This document shows positions 7,295 to 11,812 of a stretch of DNA of 11,812 bases, piece by piece. Position 1 is the first letter of the stretch; every line of letters starts with the position of its first letter. The notes beneath the pieces were generated by a model. The model worked only from the letters and a program-made list of their open reading frames with translations. It searched no databases and was not told the DNA's origin. This stretch comes from Christensenella sp. UBA7597. Lineage in GTDB: Bacteria; Bacillota; Clostridia; Christensenellales; Borkfalkiaceae. The stretch lies in assembly GCA_002474405.1 (NCBI GenBank), contig DLQW01000038.1, forward strand, positions 1 through 11,812, read 5' to 3'. Position numbers and translations under genes: made by a program.

Positions 7295-8061
7295 GGATAA
7301 AAATTCTTGTGTGTTTTCTTGCCGGGCTCGGCGCGGGCGTGGGAACGGGCTTTGCCGGAATGAGCGCGGCGGCGGTGATCGGTCCGATGCTGATTACGTT
7401 TCTCGGCGTGCCCGCGTATCAGGCAGTGGGCATAGGACTTGCCAGCGACGTGCTTGCCAGCGCGGTGAGTGCGTGGACGTATAAAAAAAGCGGCAATCTC
7501 GACGTGAAAAACAGTCTTGTGCTGCTTGTAAGCGTTTTGTGCGCTACGGTGGCAGGCAGTCTGGTAGCGAAACTTGTGCCGGAACGGGCGATGAGCGGAA
7601 CGATGCAGATTGCGATGATTGTTTTAGGCTTGAAATTTATCGTGAAACCTGTGGTTACAACAAAGGAGCAGATGCTGGAACAAAGCAGAAAATCGCGGAT
7701 TATCAAGTCGGTTTTCGGCGGCATTGCCATCGGGTTTATCTGCGGATTTGTGGGCGCGGGCGGCGGCATGATGATGCTGTTTGTGCTGACGTCGTTTCTG
7801 GGCTACGAAATGCACGTTGCCGTGGGAACCAGCGTATTTATCATGTCGTTTACGGCGCTTACCGGCGGAATCAGTCATTTTATTATCGGCGGCATGCCGG
7901 ATGTGTTGTGTCTGGTTCTGTGCGTCGGGTTTACGCTGATATGTTCGCTGATTGCCGCGAAAATAGCAAATAAGGCAAGCGCAAAGGTGTTGAACAGAGT
8001 TGTCGGCGCGGTGCTGATTGTAACAAGCGTTGTGATTCTTGCGGTGAATTATTTATTCTGA
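7285..8061 (+). CDS. TauE/SafE-family membrane permease (sulfite/organosulfur-type exporter)
   Basis: 258 residues, almost all hydrophobic, with about eight membrane segments. The family's internal duplication is visible: a glycine-rich first helix (AGLGAGVGTGFAGMSAAAVIGP, about 13-34, quoted as GLGAGVGTGFAG core) and a matching GFICGFVGAGGGMMMLF at about 152-168. Family members export sulfite, sulfoacetate or related anions, or act as anion transporters; the substrate here cannot be told from sequence. The start is supported by GAGGAG at 7271-7276, 8 nt from the ATG. It overlaps marR by 10 bp in another frame, giving a coupled two-gene operon ended by the strong hairpin at 8088-8113. No sulfur-metabolism genes are in view to support a sulfite role. 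Confidence 0.88.
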   Translation: MSVGIKILVCFLAGLGAGVGTGFAGMSAAAVIGPMLITFLGVPAYQAVGIGLASDVLASAVSAWTYKKSGNLDVKNSLVLLVSVLCATVAGSLVAKLVPERAMSGTMQIAMIVLGLKFIVKPVVTTKEQMLEQSRKSRIIKSVFGGIAIGFICGFVGAGGGMMMLFVLTSFLGYEMHVAVGTSVFIMSFTALTGGISHFIIGGMPDVLCLVLCVGFTLICSLIAAKIANKASAKVLNRVVGAVLIVTSVVILAVNYLF

Positions 8062-8087
8062 TTTTGCTTGATTTGCATTACGAAAAA

Positions 8088-8120
8088 CGCGGCGGGGAGG
8101 TGTCCCCGCCGCGCTTTTAA
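8088..8120. terminator. Bidirectional intrinsic terminator between the permease and the small XRE gene
   Basis: A perfect 11-bp stem, CGCGGCGGGGA (8088-8098) with TCCCCGCCGCG (8103-8113), has a GGTG loop. On the plus strand CTTTTAATTT follows. On the minus strand the AAAAA at 8083-8087 supplies a T run. The flanking genes converge on it, so it likely serves both. Confidence 0.92.
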
Positions 8121-8138
8121 TTTACCGTTCCGGCGTGT

Positions 8139-8366
8139 TTAATATTCTTTTCTGCCTACAAGAAAATCGAGCGACACATCGTACAGCTCTGCCAGCGCGA
8201 TAAATACGGGCAGCGACGGCAACGCCGTTTTGCGCTCGTACGCTTGGTACGATTGATACGCGATATGCAGTTTATCGGCAACCTGTTTTTGAGTATATCC
8301 GCATGACTTGCGCAAGTCTTTCAGCGCGGAGGACAAGCTTTCGATGTAATTTTCAAATTTTTTCAT
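8139..8366 (-). CDS. Small XRE-family (Cro/CI-like) DNA-binding regulator
   Basis: 75 residues from the ATG whose complement is 8364-8366, preceded on the minus strand by AAAGAGG about 9 nt upstream; an upstream in-frame ATG (8388-8390) has no comparable site. The whole protein is one helix-turn-helix domain: LKDLRKSCGYTQKQVADKLHIAYQSYQAYERK, then SLPVFIALAELYDVSLDFLVGRK, ending with the usual XRE final helix. There is no effector, peptidase or toxin domain. Such one-domain proteins are repressors of phage, conjugative element or antitoxin type, or stand-alone regulators. It diverges from the membrane XRE gene, and a perfect 17-bp palindrome (8393-8409) lies just upstream, so autoregulation is likely. 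Three of its four glutamines are CAA, unlike the housekeeping genes here. Confidence 0.88.
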   Translation of the reverse strand: MKKFENYIESLSSALKDLRKSCGYTQKQVADKLHIAYQSYQAYERKTALPSLPVFIALAELYDVSLDFLVGRKEY

Positions 8367-8392
8367 TTTTGTGCGCCTCTTTACTTGCATTT

Positions 8393-8409
8393 TACAACGA
8401 AAAGTTGTA
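8393..8409. promoter_or_regulatory. Operator-like palindrome upstream of the small XRE gene
   Basis: TACAAC-GAAAA-GTTGTA is a perfect 6-5-6 inverted repeat 26 bp upstream of the minus-strand start. It is a probable XRE operator by form and position. Its core CAAC-N5-GTTG recurs at 8506-8518. Confidence 0.65.
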
Positions 8410-8422
8410 CAATGAAGAAAAT

Positions 8423-8437
8423 ACAGTTTTAAACTGT
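8423..8437. repeat. Second perfect palindrome in the divergent region
   Basis: ACAGTTT-T-AAACTGT is a 15-bp palindrome with a one-base centre. It differs from the CAAC-N5-GTTG motif, so it may bind another protein or overlap a minus-strand -35 region (TTTAAA). Confidence 0.55.
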
Positions 8438-8481
8438 GCCATTTATTTAAAAATTAGTCAATGAAAAGCAAAATCAGGGCG

Positions 8482-8519
8482 ATTCAACCAAAAGTAAAGC
8501 AAATTCAACCAAACGTTGA
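8482..8519. repeat. Direct repeats ATTCAACCAAA with an embedded inverted repeat
   Basis: ATTCAACCAAA occurs at 8482-8492 and again at 8503-8513, exactly 21 bp apart, about two helical turns, so both lie on one face of the DNA. The second copy is part of TCAAC-CAAAC-GTTGA (8505-8519), which has the same CAAC-N5-GTTG core as the palindrome at 8393. It lies just upstream of the -35 box of the following gene. Confidence 0.6.
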
Positions 8520-8529
8520 GAAAAAACAT

Positions 8530-8559
8530 TTCACGTTCTTGGCGAAAATGTGTTATACT
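8530..8559 (+). promoter_or_regulatory. Promoter of the membrane XRE gene
   Basis: The -10 box is TATACT (8554-8559), with an extended TG at 8551-8552. The -35 box is TTCACG (8530-8535), a weak 4-of-6 match at 18 bp. The start site would be near 8566. Confidence 0.6.
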
Positions 8560-8608
8560 TGAATTACAAAAAACAAGTCCGCGTTTACGGAGAAGGGAGT
8601 AACTGGTA

Positions 8609-9574
8609 ATGAACGATTTCGGTAAAGCAATTCAGACATTGAGAAAGAGAAAGAACCTAACGCAAGCAGAGCTTGCATCGTCGTTGAACGTTTCGGGGCA
8701 AGCGGTTTCGAAGTGGGAAAACAATCTTTCTCAACCAGACCTCGATACGGTGCAAAAGCTCATGAATATTTTTGAAGTATCGTGGGAAGAGTTCAGCGCG
8801 TTGTGCGACAACGGCGAAAACGGGGAGGAAGAGGAAAAGAAACTTTCGGAACGGCGCGCGCAAGAGGAGATTGCGGCGGCAGCCGTTTCGGCGACGACGG
8901 CGGCGAACAATGCAAGCGCGGCGGCAAAGATGACGGCGCGCGTGGCAGAAGAATTGACGACGCAACCAAAATTGTCTGGTGTGTGCGCGTATTGCGGTAA
9001 AGCGATGTACGGCGAGAAAAACGTATATTTGAAATCGCCGAAAATCGTGTGTAACGAGTGCGCGGAGCGGGCAACCCGCAAAATCGCTTCAATAAAAGAG
9101 AGCAATCGGCACGAGTTTAAAAAAGCAATGATTTTACCGGCGGTGATCGTGGCGATTGTTGCCGTAGCGTTTACGGTGTTTTCGTTTATCGGCGGCGCGG
9201 GGGCGACGTCTTTGGCGTGGCTTCCTCTCGGATTTCTCGTTTGGCTGCCGATTCCGCAGATATGTTGGGACAGAGGTCCTGTTCCCGATATTTTCGACGG
9301 CACTTGCGGAAAAACCATTCGCATGCCGGGGATTATTTTCGAATTGAGCATCGACGGCGTGATTTGGGCACTGCTTGTGAAAATCGGACTTTGGATTTTA
9401 AGCGCGGTTTTGGGGCTATTGCTTTCGCTTGCGGGGTACATAATTTGCATGATCGTTGCGCCGTTCTCGTTTGTGCCCGTGATGAAAAACGAAAAACAAG
9501 ACGCCGAGGAGAGCGGCAATATTTCCGTTAGTAGGGTTTTGAGTATACTTGACGGAGAAAAACACGGTGTTTAA
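8609..9574 (+). CDS. Membrane-anchored XRE-type regulator with zinc ribbon
   Basis: 321 residues; SD AAGGGAG at 8592-8598, 10 nt from the ATG. Parts in order: an XRE helix-turn-helix (about 6-63; LTQAELASSLNVSGQAVSKWE, within 17-37), an acidic then alanine-rich helical linker (70-115), and a zinc-ribbon-like module with C126-X2-C129 and C148-X2-C151. A basic stretch then leads into hydrophobic segments at about 173-195, 200-217, 251-275 and 275-292, and the protein ends in a polar tail. The layout puts the DNA-binding end and zinc ribbon in the cytosol and anchors them in the membrane; the segment count is approximate. I do not recognise a named family. A membrane sensor that acts directly on DNA is the plain reading. 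It is separated by 34 nt from the lipoprotein gene, probably one operon. Seven of nine glutamines are CAA. Confidence 0.85.
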   Translation: MNDFGKAIQTLRKRKNLTQAELASSLNVSGQAVSKWENNLSQPDLDTVQKLMNIFEVSWEEFSALCDNGENGEEEEKKLSERRAQEEIAAAAVSATTAANNASAAAKMTARVAEELTTQPKLSGVCAYCGKAMYGEKNVYLKSPKIVCNECAERATRKIASIKESNRHEFKKAMILPAVIVAIVAVAFTVFSFIGGAGATSLAWLPLGFLVWLPIPQICWDRGPVPDIFDGTCGKTIRMPGIIFELSIDGVIWALLVKIGLWILSAVLGLLLSLAGYIICMIVAPFSFVPVMKNEKQDAEESGNISVSRVLSILDGEKHGV

Positions 9575-9608
9575 AATGGTAAACGATAAAAAATAAAGGA
9601 GTTTTTAT

Positions 9609-10013
9609 ATGAAAAAATCGATTTTGGTTTTGTTGGCTTTGGCTGTTATTGCTTCTGCGACGGCGTTTTGTTCGTGCGACAATACGTCCGGTTCCGCTGG
9701 GGCGGGTGGCGATGTTTCGCAAGAACAGACGGGAGGAGAAACGGGTGATTCGAAAGACGGTTCGACTGAAGACGGAGAACAAGGCGGTACGACGGAAGGC
9801 GAAACGGGCGGTAATACTTCGGACGGAGAACAAAAAAACGAAATTACGGGTATAGCGTTTCAAGAAGCGGACTATACATACGACGGAGAAGAAAAGTGTG
9901 TGAAGGTGAACGAAAACGATTTGCCGAACGGGGTAAGCGTACGTTACGAAAATAACGTGAAAACGGACGCAGGAGAGTACGAAGCGAAAGCGGTGCTTTC
10001 GGGCGATGGGTAA
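9609..10013 (+). CDS. Putative lipoprotein with Gly/Asp/Glu-rich linker and MBG-like domain; possibly truncated by frameshift
   Basis: 134 residues from an ATG with AAAGGAG (9595-9601) 7 nt upstream. A lysine pair and hydrophobic stretch (MKKSILVLLALAVIASATA) form a signal peptide, ending in FCSC; C23 is the likelier lipidated cysteine since C21 has F before it. A disordered linker rich in G, D, E and T follows (24-77). Next comes ITGIAFQEADYTYDGEEKCVKV..LPNGVSVRYENNVKTDAGEYEAKAVLSGDG, which resembles bacterial MBG-type surface beta-domains (given here in part). Those domains usually continue past SGDG, yet the stop falls right there. Dropping one G from the GGG at 10008-10010 would join this frame to the next, reading SGDGNSMIV, so it may be the first half of a broken gene. 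It is probably co-transcribed with the membrane XRE gene. Confidence 0.75.
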   Translation: MKKSILVLLALAVIASATAFCSCDNTSGSAGAGGDVSQEQTGGETGDSKDGSTEDGEQGGTTEGETGGNTSDGEQKNEITGIAFQEADYTYDGEEKCVKVNENDLPNGVSVRYENNVKTDAGEYEAKAVLSGDG

Positions 10014-10389
10014 CAGTATGATTGTCAATTCTAATCCGTTCAAACTGGATACTTCGCGCCGATTCGATATTGAATTCAAGTCGGTGTATGCGTGGAAAGC
10101 CGTGCAAAAGGACGGCGTTACAGAATACGAAAAAACGGAATTTGAAATTCCGATGCTGTTTGTGCAAAGAAAGTGTCTCGATACGTTTGGGGCAGACTTT
10201 TTCGAGAAAAACGGCAAGCGGCTTGGCGGGGCGACTTCTGTGAACCTGAACGGTTCGGAAAATTCGCAAGCGGCGGTGGCTGCGGGGTATACGGTGCTTT
10301 TGCCCGAATACGAAAAAATTAAGGAGTCGGTTACGCACGAAGCGATTAAATCTTACTGCGAAATACAAGAAAAAGCGGAAAACGAATAA
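10006..10389 (+). pseudogene. Unrecognised reading frame, likely the frameshifted or fused 3' part of the lipoprotein gene
   Basis: 127 residues if read from the ATG at 10006, which overlaps the previous gene by 8 bp; another ATG is at 10018. Neither has a convincing SD. I do not recognise the product. It is soluble and mixed in charge, has two cysteines, no signal peptide and no membrane segment, and ends in a Glu/Lys-rich helix (LLPEYEKIKESVTHEAIKSYCEIQEKAENE in outline). All four glutamines are CAA, as in the preceding genes, so the two parts share composition. Three readings are possible: the back half of the lipoprotein after a one-base frameshift, a separate gene translated by termination-reinitiation, or a remnant joined by deletion. 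The lack of an SD and the SGDG|N junction favour the first or third. I label it pseudogene with that reserve. Confidence 0.5.
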
Positions 10390-10448
10390 AAAGAAAGAGG
10401 TTTATTCAAAATTATCGTTGTAAACATGATAAAACGCCGTTAAAACGC

Positions 10449-10477
10449 TTGCATAACGCAAAAAATTATGCTATAAT
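10449..10477 (+). promoter_or_regulatory. sigma-A promoter of rimP-nusA
   Basis: TTGCAT (10449-10454), 17 bp, TATAAT (10472-10477), with an extended TG at 10469-10470. The start site would be near 10484, giving a leader of about 72 nt. Between the preceding stop and this promoter I see no clear terminator. Confidence 0.85.
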
Positions 10478-10501
10478 GTTTATACTTAATAATCAGTAAT
10501 G

Positions 10502-10533
10502 AGTATTGAGAGTGGTTCGCCACTCTCAATATT
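10502..10533 (+). promoter_or_regulatory. Perfect hairpin in the rimP leader
   Basis: ATTGAGAGTGG (10505-10515) and CCACTCTCAAT (10520-10530) pair perfectly around a TTCG loop; three further outer pairs (one G-U) reach 14 bp. It lies between the predicted start site and the SD (10542-10546) and has no T run, so it is not a normal terminator. Confidence 0.7.
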
Positions 10534-10555
10534 GCTATGTGGGAGGTATTTTGCC

Positions 10556-11017
10556 GTGAAATGTAAGCCTATCGAAGAAATAAAAGCCTTTCTTGAACCG
10601 ATTGCCGCGGAACAGGGAATCGAAATTTACGACGTGGAATTCAAAGTTGGCAAAGAGCCAGCGCTGACCGTTTTTATCGATAAAGAGGGCGGCGTGGATC
10701 TGAATACCTGCGAAGCGTTTCACCACGCGATAGACGAGCCGCTCGATACGCTCGACCCCACGTACGGCGAACCGTATACGCTGAACGTTTCTTCGCCGGG
10801 ACTGGACCGGCCTTTAAAAACCGACAAAGACTTCGCGCGGGTAAAGGGCAAGAAAGTGGAAGTAAAGCTGTTTGCGCCGATGAAGGGCAAGAAGTTTTTC
10901 GAAGCTGTGTTAGAAGATTTTACGGAAACCTGCGTGATTCTGAACACGGGAAAGGAAACGGAAAAAATCGAACGGGCGAAAATCGCGCGGATCAACGAAG
11001 CAATCGATTTCGATTGA
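10556..11017 (+). CDS. rimP: Ribosome maturation factor RimP
   Basis: 153 residues. RimP binds the 30S subunit during assembly and is needed for its maturation. The N-terminal alpha/beta domain includes PIAAEQGIEIYDVEFKVGKEPALTVFIDKEGGVDLNTCEAFHHAID (in part), and the family signature SSPGLDRPL is at 79-87. A C-terminal SH3-like barrel follows (about 88-150). Start is GTG at 10556, with GGAGG (10542-10546) 9 nt upstream. An in-frame ATG at 10499 was rejected, because it would translate the leader hairpin and add 19 residues not typical of the family. Next comes nusA after 75 nt without a terminator, the usual rimP-nusA-infB operon. Glutamine is CAG, as in the other housekeeping genes. Confidence 0.96.
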   Translation: MKCKPIEEIKAFLEPIAAEQGIEIYDVEFKVGKEPALTVFIDKEGGVDLNTCEAFHHAIDEPLDTLDPTYGEPYTLNVSSPGLDRPLKTDKDFARVKGKKVEVKLFAPMKGKKFFEAVLEDFTETCVILNTGKETEKIERAKIARINEAIDFD

Positions 11018-11092
11018 TCCGCCGCATCGGATAAAAGTAAAAATCAAACATTAAAAATAAAACACAAATCTGACTTCAGGAGAGAAAGTAAA

Positions 11093-11812
11093 ATGGACAA
11101 CAAAGAATTTTTCGCCGCTTTCGACGATCTTTGCAAAGAAAAGGGAATCGGAAGAGAAGAATTTATCGAAACACTGAAAAACGCGCTCAATTCCGCTTAT
11201 AAAAAGCAGTACGACGACGGTTCGGAAGTGTTTGTGGACATCGATCCCGAAAAGGGCATTTTCGAATGTAACGCCGTGCAGAAAGTCGTGGCGGAAGTTA
11301 CCGACCGCGACAGAGAAATTTCCGTGGAGGAAGCGCAGAAAATCAATCCCGAATATCGCGAGGGCGACGAAATCGTGCGTACGTTCGTGCCGCAGGATTT
11401 CGGACGGATTGCGGCGCAGACGGCGCGTCAGGTAATTTTGCAGAAACTCCGCGAGAAAGAACGCGACAACACGTTTTCCGCCATTTCCGATAAGGAAGGC
11501 GAGCTGATGGAAGCGACGGTACGCAAGATTGACGATAAAAACGTGTACGTTGATTTTGCCGATCGCAAAATCGAAGGCGTGATGCTGCCGCAGGACCAGT
11601 CGCCTACGGAAAAATACGAGCCGAACGACGTTATCAAAGTATTTGTGAAGCGCGTGAAGAGCGGCGGCAGAAATTCTCAGGTGCTTGTATCGCGTACGGC
11701 GCCGGGGCTGGTGAAAAAGCTGTTCGAACAGCAGGTGCCGGAAATCGCGCAGGGGCTTGTGGAAATCAAATCCGTTTCCCGCGAGGCAGGGCACAGAACG
11801 AAGATGGCGATT
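11093..11812 (+). CDS. nusA: Transcription termination/antitermination factor NusA, N-terminal part (3' truncated by window edge)
   Basis: 240 codons are open to the last base, so the stop is beyond the window. NusA binds RNA polymerase and modulates pausing, termination and antitermination. The N-terminal polymerase-binding domain (MDNKEFFAAFDDLCKEKGI... about 1-125) is followed by the S1 RNA-binding domain (about 130-200: ELMEATVRKIDDKNVYVDF, EGVMLPQDQ, VKVFVKRV in outline). The beginning of KH1 follows (VSRTAPGLVKKLFEQQVPEIAQGLVEIKSVSREAGHRTKMAI in part). The start has AGGAGAG at 11078-11084, 8 nt before the ATG. The spacing to rimP and the lack of a terminator between them support one operon. 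All glutamines seen are CAG. Confidence 0.96.
   Translation, partial: MDNKEFFAAFDDLCKEKGIGREEFIETLKNALNSAYKKQYDDGSEVFVDIDPEKGIFECNAVQKVVAEVTDRDREISVEEAQKINPEYREGDEIVRTFVPQDFGRIAAQTARQVILQKLREKERDNTFSAISDKEGELMEATVRKIDDKNVYVDFADRKIEGVMLPQDQSPTEKYEPNDVIKVFVKRVKSGGRNSQVLVSRTAPGLVKKLFEQQVPEIAQGLVEIKSVSREAGHRTKMAI

Noticed and set aside
8139..8366. Antitoxin of a toxin-antitoxin pair
   Set aside because: The domain would fit an XRE antitoxin, but no toxin-like gene lies next to it on the same strand; a convergent permease operon is on the other side.
10499..10555. Upstream ATG start for rimP
   Set aside because: It would translate the leader hairpin and lacks an SD; GTG at 10556 with GGAGG fits the family N-terminus.
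11017..11032. Hairpin between rimP and nusA
   Set aside because: ATCCG/CGGAT is only 5 bp and has no T run; not a terminator.
1..11812. CRISPR array, tRNA, rRNA, insertion sequence or integrase
   Set aside because: I saw no regularly spaced repeats, no tRNA-like cloverleaf, no rRNA stretches and no transposase or recombinase motifs.

Overview
The window looks like a chromosomal segment of an endospore-forming member of the Firmicutes (Bacillota), most likely of the Clostridia. The grounds are a spoIIID gene with a sigma-E-like promoter, consensus sigma-A promoters, strong GGAGG ribosome binding sites, and the Firmicutes order rimP-nusA. Base composition is moderate (by eye about half G+C). 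I cannot name a genus.

Layout. (1) 2-769: the 3' end of a UvrD/HelD-like superfamily 1 helicase, cut by the window edge. (2) 791-5543: a two-gene type IIA topoisomerase operon, called parE-parC, with a near-consensus promoter, a strong leader hairpin and an 8-bp gene overlap. (3) 5595-6069: spoIIID, the mother-cell sporulation regulator, with its own sigma-E-type promoter and an intrinsic terminator. (4) 6146-6725: a small three-helix membrane protein resembling phage r1t-type holins, with no phage genes around it. Its ribosome binding site lies in a small hairpin, and a terminator follows. (5) 6794-8113: a MarR-family regulator overlapping a TauE/SafE-type permease, driven by a perfect consensus sigma-A promoter with a palindrome at the start site, and closed by an 11-bp bidirectional terminator.

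(6) 8139-10389 is the accessory part. A small XRE repressor on the minus strand diverges from a membrane-anchored XRE/zinc-ribbon protein on the plus strand. The space between them is packed with palindromes and direct repeats. Downstream are a lipoprotein gene and an overlapping unrecognised reading frame; these two may be one gene broken by a frameshift. Glutamine is written mostly CAA here (18 of 22 codons by my reading), but only CAG in parE, which suggests a separate origin for this block.

(7) 10449-11812: rimP, with a consensus promoter and a perfect leader hairpin, then the 5' part of nusA, cut by the window end. This is the start of the conserved rimP-nusA-(ylxR-infB-rbfA) operon.

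How the parts fit: the topoisomerase, rimP and nusA genes are housekeeping. spoIIID and perhaps the holin-like gene belong to development or the cell envelope. The MarR-permease pair is a self-regulated export unit. The 8139-10389 block is the best candidate for something undescribed: two XRE regulators sharing a possible operator motif, one of them in the membrane, next to a surface lipoprotein.
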